The position numbers and the translations under genes are program-made. Under the pieces are notes generated by a model. It had not been told where the DNA came from, did not search any database, and saw nothing but the letters and a program-made list of their open reading frames with translations. A stretch of 64,000 bases of DNA. Source: Ostrinia nubilalis (taxonomy: Eukaryota > Arthropoda > Insecta > Lepidoptera > Crambidae). Below are positions 32,051 to 43,400 of the stretch, in pieces; position 1 is the first letter of the stretch, and each line of letters opens with the position of its first letter. The stretch spans positions 11,222,001 to 11,286,000 of the forward strand of contig NC_087104.1 of NCBI RefSeq assembly GCF_963855985.1. Reading direction: 5' to 3'.

Positions 32051-32421
32051 CAAGGTGCTGAAACTTTTGCCCACTTTGCCAAGAAATGTTCCCTAAACTT
32101 CCCCACATTTATCAATCGAAATGTACGTTATTTAGGTAGGTAAACGCAAAAAAGTTTACACATAAACGATTTAAAAAGGTATCTGGCACAAAATAAACGC
32201 GTTAAGTAAAACAAATGCTACGTCTCTATTTGTTTACGTACTCCTTTCGTTGCTAGGATACTAATATAGGGGAGGCGATTTGACAAGTAACGGAGAATTT
32301 TAATGAAGTGATTAAAGTTAAAAAATATACGGTTGTTACTTTTCTTCTTATCTGGTACTTGAAAATTTGTTTTAAATAGGTAGTTTTATCTATTTTATGT
32401 TACATAATGAGAATATTAGGT

Positions 32422-32646
32422 ACTATCTTTCCGCCCGCGGCTTCGCCCGCCTGGAATATTGTCTGTCACAGAAAACCTTTATCGCGCGCGTCCCTGTTTC
32501 AAATACCGGGATAAAAACTATCCTATGTCTTTTCCTGGGACTCAAACTATCTCTTCACAAATTTCATCAAAATCGGTTCAGTTGTTTAGGCGTGAAAGCA
32601 AGACAGACAGACTGACAGATTTACTTTCGCATTTATGATATTAGTA
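32422..32646 (-). repeat. CTAG interspersed repeat
   Basis: Begins CTATCTTTCCGCCCGCGGCT and ends TTTATGATATTAGT. Close to the copy at 3937 but with a shorter CAGA tract. Lies between the divergent meckelin and ionotropic receptor genes. Confidence 0.65.
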
Positions 32647-33105
32647 TAGAAGTTTAGATTTGTTCCTAATATTTTTCATCTACATATTTTTACTCGCTTT
32701 TTCATATGTTTTCGATATTGCTTATCGTATCATAACTATTACACACTCAATATTCACAAAATCCCTCAACTTTCTTCCCTCTACTACCCTATAGTATAAA
32801 ATTTCAACAAACATACACAATAGGTATAGTGTAACAGAATACCGCCACCGTTCGTTAGGACATGCTTTTACCGCATACATCAAAAATGCATCTATCAAAA
32901 TGAAACTGAAAAACTGCGAAACAAAATTGGATTTTTTAACAAAGGATGATTAATGTTAGCAACAGGCTTTTCTTTTTTGGCACATGATGAAAGTTTTTTG
33001 TCTACCCGGGCATTATGGATCATTAAATCAGCGCTGCCCGGTGTGCTTAGACGCTACAATGTGAAAATTTTCTCAGATTTCTAGAGCTACCCTCTAACTA
33101 GCGCT

Positions 33106-34935
33106 ATGAATATTGGATGCTATCTATTGATAGCATCTTTCTTTCATATAACCTCAGCTCTATCGACTATAAAAATAAAATATGAGGACACTTCCGCAGC
33201 TCAGGATCGAGTGGTGAATTGCGCAGTGAAAATAGCCAATGAAAATTTCGATTATAGACTACACACAGCCATTCTATACAAAGATTTGGAAGAAAGATTC
33301 GTTAACAATTTTTTGAAGAACTACCAAGGATCGGTGATTGTTGATTCTAAGAGAGATGCTGCACCGCCAAAACAAGTAGTCATAATAGTTGAATCATTTC
33401 ATTCATTTGCAAAAATTACATCGAGACTTAAACCTGACCTCCGTGGGAAAACAGTCATGAGCAGTGGCGCTAATTTTATAATAATAGTATTTTCAAGTCC
33501 TAAAAGGATAGAGCGCATCACAAGTTTCCTCTGGAGCTACTATGTCATCAATGTTGTTGTAATTGCGACTGACAAGAAAAACAGAACGGCGTTGTATAGC
33601 TACTTCCCATTCAAAAATCACTTACATTGCCAGAACACTCTACCCACTTTAATAAGCTACTGCGACGATATATCTCTACGTAATGACATCTACCCCGATA
33701 AAATGCAAAACATGCGAGGATGTCCGCTCTATGTTTCGACTAATAAATTATATCATCCGAATACGGAACAAAAGATCCCATTACAGATAATAAAGAAGGC
33801 CATAGTGAGGTTACTAAGGGACATAATGAATTTTACGCCCATAATCTCCACGAGGGATTACGTCAGCATCGACTCGGACAGGGCTAAGAACTGGTCAGTG
33901 TCACTCAACGACTTGATCACTGGCGTAGCAAATATTTCTCTGAGCACGATCCCGCTTGGCGTTGACCGAATGGGATTTCTGGATTACTCAATACCATACT
34001 TCAGAGTACGCTTGGCTTGGTTGGCTCCACCCGTACGCCCAGGGCCAGTTTGGTGGCGACTGCTATTCCCACTCAACGGATATTTATGGGCATTCCTTAT
34101 GTCCGTGTCATTCTTTGTGAAGTCTGTTCCGTTTATTTGGGAATTGAAACCAGTGAAAAGGTTTTGTCGTCGATACTTCCGGAACTTTGACAAATTGCAC
34201 GGAGTTGTATTCCGGTCGTGGGGGATATTTATGGGACAACCGATTCGTATGGCTCCGAAGAAGTTTAGAGATTTCTACATCATCGCGTTGTGGTTGTGGT
34301 TCACTTTTGTTATTAGGAGTGCATATCAGAGCGTGCTGATAGTCGCATTGAAAACTGACGCGATGATGGGGAACTTTGTGAACCTGAAAGAAGCTGTGGA
34401 TAGAGGCTACCGATTTGGTGGGAGGGGCGGTATTCTCACTCATTTTGAGCGCGACGAGATGATTAGGGATGGGTTTGAAATAATACCAGAAGAGAGATTC
34501 GATGATGTGTTCACTGACGTGGTTGAAGGTAGATCTGAGTTTGTGTTGGCTACGTCTTTGGAATACGCTTGGGCGTATTGTATGTCTCAAGGGAAGAAGG
34601 AAGATTCTTGTGGCCATATTCTTCCAGATTCTATTATGACTGTTCCGCTGGTGGTTTGGATGAAGAGTCAGTCTCCATTCGTGCGGCCACTGTCTGCCTG
34701 GTTACCTCGTTTGATCGAAGCGGGCCTACTGGAACGTGAAGTAGTTTTGAAGCCTACTTTCTCAGTGGTTAAATCCTCTGATCCCTCGGCCCTTACTCAA
34801 GAACAAACGGCAAGTTGCCTTTTGTGTCTAGCTTTAGGTACTTTAATATCTGGAGTTGTTTTTGTGTTGGAACTAATGAGATACAAAATCATTGAACAAC
34901 GTAACGCGAAATGCCGTATTTCGTTTATAAAATAG
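33106..34935 (+). CDS. Ionotropic receptor (IR), intronless
   Basis: Variant ionotropic glutamate receptor of the insect chemosensory IR family; a ligand-gated cation channel in sensory dendrites. 609 residues from ATG 33106; signal peptide MNIGCYLLIASFFHITSALS. S1 half of the ligand-binding domain includes SLSTIPLGVDRMGFLDYSIP; Arg288 aligns with the glutamate-binding Arg of iGluRs and is retained. TM1 about 318-340, pore region WGIFMGQPIRMAP, TM2 about 389-412 (IIALWLWFTFVIRSAYQSVL), S2 about 415-560, TM3 about 568-591, short basic tail. A single long exon is usual for divergent IR clades; I do not assign a subfamily. A possible AATAAA lies at 35190-35195. It is divergently oriented to meckelin, about 1.05 kb between start codons. 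The reading frame is intact. Confidence 0.9.
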   Translation: MNIGCYLLIASFFHITSALSTIKIKYEDTSAAQDRVVNCAVKIANENFDYRLHTAILYKDLEERFVNNFLKNYQGSVIVDSKRDAAPPKQVVIIVESFHSFAKITSRLKPDLRGKTVMSSGANFIIIVFSSPKRIERITSFLWSYYVINVVVIATDKKNRTALYSYFPFKNHLHCQNTLPTLISYCDDISLRNDIYPDKMQNMRGCPLYVSTNKLYHPNTEQKIPLQIIKKAIVRLLRDIMNFTPIISTRDYVSIDSDRAKNWSVSLNDLITGVANISLSTIPLGVDRMGFLDYSIPYFRVRLAWLAPPVRPGPVWWRLLFPLNGYLWAFLMSVSFFVKSVPFIWELKPVKRFCRRYFRNFDKLHGVVFRSWGIFMGQPIRMAPKKFRDFYIIALWLWFTFVIRSAYQSVLIVALKTDAMMGNFVNLKEAVDRGYRFGGRGGILTHFERDEMIRDGFEIIPEERFDDVFTDVVEGRSEFVLATSLEYAWAYCMSQGKKEDSCGHILPDSIMTVPLVVWMKSQSPFVRPLSAWLPRLIEAGLLEREVVLKPTFSVVKSSDPSALTQEQTASCLLCLALGTLISGVVFVLELMRYKIIEQRNAKCRISFIK

Positions 34936-35923
34936 GCCTTTGAAACGAAACGAAATATTTTAGTACCTTGTTACTTTGTTGCTGATTCACACCGTAACTA
35001 ATTAAAATGCCTGGAGTAAGTTTTAACAGATCTCTTATAAAATTGCTGTCCATTTAAAGTGAAATAGTTTTGAAATCGTTGTGATTTTACGTAGACTTAT
35101 GTGACTTTTGAATTAGTGTAGAGTTTGGTGTACCTACCTAATCGTTAACGTAACATTTTTCTGTCTCATAGTACATACCTAATATAAGAAATAAAACACG
35201 TTTTAAATTTTTTTTTCATGTATTCGAGTTAAATAATGCATCTCTTGTTATTATTTCATAATAATTGACTCTAAAAAAATAAAAACCACTACGTTAGTTA
35301 ACTTACACATAATGCTAGTTGCAGTTATTAAGCAATATAATGTACAACATTCATATAAAAATAGATGCTTAATTATACATGATATTCAATATACTTATCA
35401 CTATTCATAGTTAATAACATTTAAATGCTTATCTCGTTATAAAAGTATTAAATAAAGTAGCTTCATATTGATTTAACATTTTTGATATAATTCTTTTCGA
35501 TTTTCTACTTTGGCACATTACCTTTTAAAATTACATAATATAGGTTTCTTACAGATAGAACGGAATTAAAATAGGCAAAACATCATCATAAAATTAAATC
35601 ACAGCTTAGTATCATAATTTCAAATTAATCTAAATGCATGAAAACCCTACACTTCAATAGAAAAACTTTTATTTAAAACACTATAGCGTGTCTACGACAC
35701 GAGACAATAATAAATCGTTCTGCCGAGAAGACTTAAAATTCACAAATTTCATGTTGGGCATTCACTCTACCATAGGTAAATAGGATTGTGACCATTAGAG
35801 GAATCCAGCCATACAAAAATTTACATTTTAATCGAAAATTTTCCTCAAGATTTTCAGTAATTAATTTAACAAACCACTCAAGTTTAACTTTCACTAAATA
35901 TAATTTATTATGTTCCAAAATAA
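34936..35923. other. IR 3' flank; no further gene
   Basis: AT-rich flank with one AATAAA at 35190. Short open frames near 35733-35988 have no support. Confidence 0.4.
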
Positions 35924-36111
35924 CGCCCGCATTCACAAACGACACTTGCTTAAGTGAAGCAGCAAATCGAACGCACAGCGTTGAATAGAGCTTTGTAAAG
36001 GTTCAGCCAAACCAACGCGATCAGCCGGCGTGCAGCGATGGCTATCAATGTGTCACCCTGTGCGTCCATGCACACTGTGAGACCTCATAGTAATGTTTTT
36101 GAATACGGGCG
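35924..36111. mobile_element. MITE with CGCCCGYATTCACAAAC ends, TAA target
   Basis: Inverted ends CGCCCGCATTCACAAAC / CGCCCGTATTCAAAAAC with TAA on both sides (35921-35923, 36112-36114). It carries an insert of about 60 bp in the middle, compared with its relative at 55841-55983. Confidence 0.75.
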
Positions 36112-36517
36112 TAAAGTACCTATGCCTAACACTGTTCTTTTGTTTTATTAGTCACAATATAGGCGCATGAGGGTCACATAAATATTGATTTATGCCAAAA
36201 TTATAATTAAAGATTTAAAATAAGCAACAATATATCTATACGGTAGAATAACGTGTAATTTTCACTGTCCATAGCCTTTTCAAATACAGACTGTTCACGC
36301 TTGTGCAAGCCCGAGTTAATGCAAACGGCTTGGCGCCGAGATGTAAATCTTATGAGCCATTATGTCGTCCCATTAACTAGTTTCATTTAATTTATGCTAA
36401 ATCCGCTTAGGGGGAACGACATTGAATGAGTTGTACTGTCACATTCAGTCTGGTATGCTTCGTATGCTTATAGGAAACAAAATGTGTAGGAATGTGTTAC
36501 TGAATGGCATGAATAAT

Positions 36518-36797
36518 AATGTTAATAAATAAATAAATAAATAATAATAAATAAATATCCTTAGACATTTTACACTGCGCTTCTAGTCCCAAACTAAGCA
36601 AAGCTTGTACTATGGGTACTAGACAACGGATATAAACATACTTAAATACTTTTTTTTTGTAAATACATACATAGAAAACACCCAGTCCAATACAAACAAA
36701 TATGTTCATGCACACAAATGTTTGTACTGTGCGGGAATCGAACCCGCTACCTCCGGAATAGTAGTCCGTTTCGAACCACTACACCAAACGGCCGACT
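36518..36797 (-). mobile_element. tRNA-headed SINE, full length
   Basis: On the minus strand it starts with GGCCGTTTGGTGTAGTGGTT (A box) and has a B box (GCGGGTTCGATTCCCGCAC). The body contains GGGTGTTTTCTATGTA and GGATATAAACAT... sequence, and it ends in a TTATTT-rich tail at 36518-36560. The same head and body occur at 63872-64000, and a body fragment at 51113. Confidence 0.8.
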
Positions 36798-36799
36798 AT

Positions 36800-37770
36800 G
36801 TTATACAAGAGCAGCTTCACGTTATCAATACTACCCAAAGGGCCCAAGAGCCATAATTTTCAAAATTCTCTTTTTATAAATGTTCATTCGAAATGTTGAC
36901 GTTTCTTTTAGGTGGTTTTGTAGACCTTAAAAATAAGGAAGTCTTATTTAATTTATAGGTATCAGGCTACAAAATATACATTACAAAAGATTCCAGACTT
37001 TTTGGGTCATTTTGTAAGTGGCATTGTTCCAAAACAAGTAATTGAAAGAGCAAAGAAAATTTTTTCAACCAGATTGTCTACATGTGCTTTTTTAAAGTCA
37101 CCCTTCTAGGTACTTGGTGCTAAATCAAATAATCACACCAAGCGTTTATCTAAAAACTAAACTCTCCTTTAGCGACTAGGCACTAACTAAGCCTGTAATA
37201 CATCGCAGCCATCCTAAGTCGATCCCCGAGCTCTAGAACTAATGAGTGTACACTATCTCCAGCAATTGATCTATGACATAGTCCAACGTAATCCGTTGTA
37301 TCGGCCTGTAGTCCCGAGGGCATCACTATCGAGGGTTGTTACCCAATGGGCACTAAGTTCCGATCTAGATACTTTTAGGTCAGCTGCCAAAGTCGGAATT
37401 TTATTACTAAAGGAATTTCGAGTTGTTAAAGGGGCTGGAACGATATATATTGTTGAGCAGGTTCTCAAAGCATTTCTTGAATATATAGATTCCATTTTGA
37501 GAAAAAAAACTGACTGAGGACGTTCTCTACGTTATACCTAGGTATATTTTGATTTCTGTAAGTTCAGTAATAAGCTCTATTCAGCGACTTTTCCTGTACT
37601 AATTTGTGCGATGGCTCCTGGATGGAGCATGTGACAATAAGAGAAACGGTGACATTAAAACCGTTATTTTACCTTCATTTTCATAACATGGAATAAAGCA
37701 AGGAACCTTCAACTAGGTATATATCAATTCATGATACACGTTTAACTTCAAAATAAGTATCTTCCATATA
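36800..37770. other. Intergenic; one unsupported small ORF
   Basis: Contains a 91-codon plus-strand open frame (37242-37517) with fair amino-acid composition but no recognised domain, promoter or paralogue. Not called as a gene. Confidence 0.4.
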
Positions 37771-38292
37771 CCTACGAGGGGCGGCTGAAAAGTTTTGAGC
37801 CTAAGTATCTTCAAGTGTTATTATTGACTCGCGCTAAATTTAATTAATTTGCCAATAACCTCCTTAGTATACCTACAAAGTTTCATTTCATTAGCGTCAT
37901 CACGCTTTAAGTAATTAATCCGTAAACATCATCATGTCTCAGTCATCCGCGCAATGTACGAAATTGAAGTACATAGTTGTCATAAAATTCCTCAAAAAGA
38001 GGAACAAAACGCTGACGGTAACATTTGATGAGATGTTTACAGTTTATGGGGAGTCTGGGCCTTCATTTGCCATCATGAAAGATTGGATCCGATAGTTCAA
38101 GCATGGCAGGGAGACGCTAAAAGATGACTGCAAGTGAGGGGGGCCAGATTTCGCCATTAACGAATAAAATAATGAAAATTTAATGAATCTTGCTTTAGAG
38201 ATCAGCAAATTAAGCTGTGACAGATAGCTAAAGCCATAGGCATTAGCAAGGACAGTATTGGCGATATTTTTCATACTAAGGACAATGGGCAA

Positions 38293-38549
38293 AATGGTAC
38301 CCGGCTCCAATAGATATGTGTCTAGTATCGTTTGAAAGGTCTTACCAAGATGAACAACTTTTACTATGACCACCAGCCTCAGATCTGGTTGTGTACGAAG
38401 ATATACATACTTTTTTGCAGAATGGTACCCGGCTCCAATAGTTATGTTGTAGTGTCATTTGAAAGGTCTTACCAAGACGAACAACATTGACTATGGCCAC
38501 CAGCCTCAGATCTGGTTGCGTTCGAAGATAAAGATACTTTTTGTGTAAC
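38293..38549. repeat. Tandem duplication, unit about 128 bp
   Basis: AATGGTACCCGGCTCCAATA starts both units (38293 and 38421); both end in GTACGAAGATA/GTTCGAAGATA...ATACTTTTT. Nested inside the mariner element. Confidence 0.75.
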
Positions 38550-38565
38550 CTAAGTATCATACAGT

Positions 38566-38755
38566 ATGAAGGGGGACGCGTTTGGGGCAGGGCACCGACG
38601 AGATGGTCGGATGCGGTGAGGAAGACGGTGGGCGGGAGTTTGCATCGTGCGGTTCACACAGCTTATGACCTCAGTCTGTGGAGGAACACTATCTGTGGTC
38701 GCGATCCTCATCAGTGAGGGACCGAGGAAGAAGAAGAAGAAGTATCATACGTGTC
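38566..38755 (+). mobile_element. LINE 3' end with GAA tail
   Basis: Encodes PTRWSDAVRKTVGGSLHRAV then YDLSLWRNTICG, and ends in a GAA repeat. C-terminal tail of a non-LTR retrotransposon, nested in the mariner element. Confidence 0.7.
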
Positions 38756-39044
38756 CATCGTATGGTACTTAGGTTATGCGAGGCAGGAAGGGTTTACTGC
38801 TCTAGCATCCTCCCTTAACTCTATAATTATTGATTGTGATATAAATATTTTTATTTTAAGAAGTACTACCCCCTTATTAATAAGAAGTTACACCTAGGAA
38901 GAACCTTGGATTAAAATGACATTTCCATACCAAATGACAATTTAAGCCAGAGTTCAACTAGGGTGTAACTTTTATTAATAAAGGGGTTAAAGTTTTATTA
39001 TTTCTTAAGGGTTTTATTATGGGTTGCAAAAGCGAATAAACGCA

Positions 39045-39210
39045 CAAGACCCAATAAGTCCACCCACAAGATGGACCGACGACCTCATAAAGGTAGCGGG
39101 AAGGTGCTGGATGCAGGCCGCCATCAACCGGTCATTGTGGAAATCATTGGGGGAGGCCTATGTTCAACTGGACGTCCTATGGCTAAAATGATCATGATGA
39201 TGATGATGAA
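39045..39210 (+). mobile_element. RTE-type LINE 3' end with ATG repeat tail
   Basis: Encodes [20 protein letters not shown] and then SLWKSLGEAYVQ, with a GATGAT tail at 39190-39210. Nested in the mariner element. Confidence 0.8.
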
Positions 39211-40329
39211 AGCGAATAAAGGGCTAATAGCTTAGGTAGTTCATCGTAGGTATAATCATTTCCTTTTCAATGCTTCTTTTAGTTATATTAATAGTTTGTA
39301 GTCATAATACATACTCGTATACATGGATGATTGTGTTATACTTTCATTATAATACTTAGTGGAATTACTGCTTTCAAAACGTGAATTAGAACTGGCCCCT
39401 TAGCAGACATTTTCCTACACCTAAAGGCCTTTTAAAATATATATTGGTTATGGCTATTGGAGCGGGTACCACTTTCCATACATTTGTGCCCATCATCCTT
39501 TGTACATGAAATAGGGGTGCGCGCGATGGGTGCCAAAAATGCTCACGCCGCTCGACAACCAGCGTCGAGTCGCAACTTCGCAGGAGTTTTAGGACATCAT
39601 TGGCCATAATCCTAACAATTTTTCTTCTCACATTGTAACTATTGATAAGTAATAGATCCGGCAGTACGATGTAGAGAGAAAATAAGAGTCAATGCAATGG
39701 ATTTAAAAGGGAAAACGCCGCCGCGGAAATTCAAAGTGGAGCGATCGACACCCAAGCTCATAGCCACTATTTTTGGGATTGTGGAGGAATTTTATTCATT
39801 GACTACATATTAAAAAAAACTACAATAAACGGAGATTATTATGCCGTACTGTTGATAAGAGTGCGTCAAGTGGTTGTTGAAATATTGAGAGGCATACTGG
39901 CGAAAGGAAATCTGTTATTGCAAGACAATTCGCCCGCGCACATCGCGCATGTTGCATGGCTTGCCCCGGGTAAAACTGGATTTCAAGAAATTAATCACCC
40001 ACCACACAGTTTAGTCAGAATCCCTAGCTATTTTGTCTAATTCTCAAATTGGAAAAAAGACCTTCAGGAACGAAGATTTTTGAGTGACAAAGAAATGAAG
40101 GCGGCGTTAAAGGCTCATTTCGAAGGCAAAGATTGCGAATTTTTTTTCAGTGGGTTAAAAGCTCTTTTACACAAATGTAAGAAGTCCGTTGTAATAGAGG
40201 GAGATTAAATAGGAAAATATATTTTTTATACTTTTCTATCGGCATTTTTAATACCCTAGGCTCAAAACTTTTCAGCCGCCCCTCGTACCTAAGATTTTAA
40301 ACTTTCGCGTTCCATTTCAACTAAAATAC

Positions 40330-40458
40330 AAAGACACGGGTGTTAACGCGACGTTTATTAATGAGTTACATTATACACTCACGGCTTGACGTTATGCTGC
40401 ACATGCAGAAGTGGTCGTAAGCAGACTGCAGGCTGCAGCAGTTAAGACCCGTGTCTTT
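40330..40458. mobile_element. MITE in the guanylate cyclase 3' UTR
   Basis: Inverted ends AAAGACACGGGTGTTAAC (40330-40347) and, as complement of 40441-40458, AAAGACACGGGTCTTAAC. It starts 22 bp below the cyclase stop codon and contains the only nearby minus-strand AATAAA (40354-40359). Confidence 0.7.
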
Positions 40459-40480
40459 CTATTGAAGTATCTTCCATAGC

Positions 40481-43400
40481 CTAAGCAGCTAACGTAGGAG
40501 GTTCCACCACTAAATACGGGACTTGCAGCGACATAGGTGGCTGAGGCAGCGATGGGAACAAGATGGGGTATTGTGGGGGAGGCTGGGGCCCTTGCGCCAC
40601 CATCCTCGCTTCGGGCTCAGAGCAGTGTAGCAGCCAGTGGGTCAGCATTCGTCCGCGTCCTTTCAGTTCAACCTCCCCTCGGCGCTCGACGACGAATGTG
40701 CCCCACTGTTCGAGTAATGCTCGTGTGCTCTCACTTAGGTGGATACGGAGAGCTGGAAAGAATTAGATATTAGCAAAGACCATGCACCAATTACAAATAA
40801 AGCAGTAGACAATAATTACAGATTTCCATTCAATTGTAGCAGTTAGTAAAGATGGCGAAGACAGTCGCAATTTTGATACAAAATCAAATAACTTCATATT
40901 ATGCAACATATTAAGCTTTATGTGTCCGCCTGGCGCCCGTACTATGAAATTACTTTGTACCGACGACAGCATAACAGAGATTTCTTTTACAAAACACCAC
41001 CTATTACGAGTACATACATACATCTACAATAGGTACATATTAATAAGATTCCACACTGTCGTCTGTAAGACTAGACAAGGGGCACTTTTTGAACAAATCG
41101 AATTCGTTCACAGAGCGATAATTCCATACAAGAAAACGCCGGAGCTAAAGGCCTTTCGACGTTTACAACTGTTGTTTTGCCACTAGTCTAGGGGGGCTAT
41201 TGTGCTGTAGAAACACACATCGTCGGCACATCACTATACTTTTTCGTTGCAAAATATGACCTACTACAACTACATAAGATGGCATTATGTTTAGCTTATA
41301 TTAACACATACGTTGGCCAGCAGACTCCATGCGGCTGGCCGTGTTGACGGTGTCCCCGAACAGGCAATAGTGCGGCATCTTCACGCCCACCACGCCCGCG
41401 CATACCGGGCCTGAATGCACTCCCACGCGTACCTACACGACAGAAGAGAACAGAATAGAACTGTTCATATAACCCTACACACGATATAAAACTGTAGGAC
41501 AATTAGGGCCCATGCTCATCGCGTGTTCTCTAGGCGCCGTCAATGCGCGTATCATGCAAATGGAACGCGCTGTGTTCGTGATGTTATCGCAATCAATGTA
41601 ACTCTGCAGCAAAGTACGTAATCTAATTTAGCAGCGCTGCAAACGCGTGATCGTAAAATGTGCCTGAAAAAACGTGGTGTGCATAGGCCCCAAACTGTTA
41701 CATAATCTCATCTACGAGCCACTGAACTAGGCTTAATCTTATGATCAGCTGTGACGTCGCATCACTGCCCACACAGAATTATTCTAGATAGAATAGTTTG
41801 CATAACTGAAAATAAGCTAACTAACACTTTATGGGGTAGATTAGGAATTGTGTCTTTTAATAACGTTACCTCCAGCCGATGCGTGGGGCGGTGCCTCACT
41901 ACGAAGCTCCTGACGGCCTCCACGACCGCGAGCGCCATGAGGCAGATCTCCCGAGCGTGCATGTCTCCGTTGCGCTCCGGTAGACCTGACACCACCATGT
42001 ACGCGTCGCCTATTGTCTCCACCTATGGTAATTAATAATAGTAATAATAGCTCGCATAAATATTTATAACTTTGTACATTTGAAAGCCTGTAAACCTTTG
42101 AAAAAGAGGCTGACAATAGTGACTGAGTTTCTTGCGCTGCTTCTTCTCAGCACTAGCCCATTTATTGTCCTGAAGCAGTGGTAGGGTTAATACTGGGACG
42201 TGTAAAAGTGCTTTTTTTAAGCCTATTTAATAAAAAAATAAATGAGTTTTAATTGTGTCTTTTGAAGGAGTCACGCTTGGATTAAAAGATGAAAGGCCGT
42301 TTTACTACACTCGCGAGCAAAAATATGGAATCACCCTATTTATTCCGAGCGATCATAAGAACGAAATGACTAATAGAAGATCAATAAAAATGGTACCATT
42401 TTAAAGGAGATATTATAAACTTAAAATTGATACCATAGATACATACAATACATAGTCATTCAGTTCTTAAGATCGTTTGGAACACAAAGGGGTGATTCCA
42501 TACTTTTGCTCGTAAGTATAGATGATAAAGCATAGAAACTAAGTTGTCCAGATAAACTTCAACTTAATTGGCATAATATCTGAAACTTTATCAGGAATCA
42601 GAAACCAATGGATGTTAATTGTATGTCACAAGCCATATTAATTTTTAATTTCAAGACAGGTGGTAGGTACAGGTAGCTTTACCGATATGTGGTGCCAAAA
42701 TGGTGGGGCATATTCAAAGTGCAACATGTAATTAGATACTGTATTTTTCTTCAATCATTATAATATGTGTACGGAAAAATTTACAACTTCACTAATAAAA
42801 TACTCCAGTAAAATTCTCACCTTATAAACGTCATAGAACCCAATGATCCTGTCGAAGGTGCTGTACAAGTCGTTGAGCAAGTCCACCACCTGGATGGGGG
42901 TCGAAGCGGCGCACAGCTCAGTGAAGCCGACGATGTCGCTGAAGTACACCGTCACGCACTCGAAGCTCTCTGGTTGCACCATCTCGCCTGCCATCAGCTG
43001 CTGCGCTACTGGCCTGGTGGTAAGCGCATCGGATGGCAAAAACTTCTTTGTGGAGTCGACAGCACAATAGGCATTTTTATTGCAAAATAGTCTCTATTAC
43101 AATTTGACGACTGCATTTCGTTTCAGCCAAAGACGTTCAATGCTGGACAAAGGCCTTGCCCAAGGATTTCCAGAACGACCGGTCCAGCGCTCTCCGCATC
43201 CAGGCTCTTCCCGAGACCTTTACTAGATCGTCGGTCCACCTAGTAGGAGGCTCTTCCAGCCCGTGTATCTTAGTAAGTATCTACACGATTTGATTTACCT
43301 ACCTAGTTCGTGAACCAAAGTAACTATTTATTGATTTTAAAACTAATTATCTAAGCTGATTGGAAACTAACTCGATTGTCTGGGCCAAATTGAAGTGTAT

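Larger units (their letters stand above)
37775..40285 (+). mobile_element. Broken mariner element with nested insertions
   Basis: Perfect-looking inverted ends CGAGGGGCGGCTGAAAAGTT (with TTGAGCC) and TA duplication (37773-37774, 40286-40287) define a mariner-like element. The transposase start (ATG 37934) gives the DNA-binding half, with VVIKFLKKRNKTLTVTFDEM and AKAIGISKDSIGDIFH. The catalytic half resumes at about 39510 (RWVPKMLTPLDNQRRVATSQ, the VTID Asp, LLQDNSPAH) and ends near 40208. Several stops and frameshifts are present and the third catalytic Asp region is damaged, so it is dead. About 1.1 kb of foreign repeats (about 38290-39400) separates the halves. Confidence 0.88.

Noticed and set aside
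36728..36797. tRNA gene on the minus strand
   Set aside because: A and B boxes are present but the acceptor and anticodon stems do not pair, and the sequence continues into a body shared with 63872-64000. It is a SINE head.
37242..37517. 91-codon plus-strand ORF as a host gene
   Set aside because: No domain, paralogue, signal peptide or splice context; length is within chance for this much sequence.
39386..39631. Minus-strand 81-codon ORF
   Set aside because: Antisense of the mariner transposase catalytic half.
41508..41692. MITE with GGGCCCATG ends
   Set aside because: Only weak terminal similarity (GGGCCCATGC versus GGGGCCTATGC) and no target duplication.
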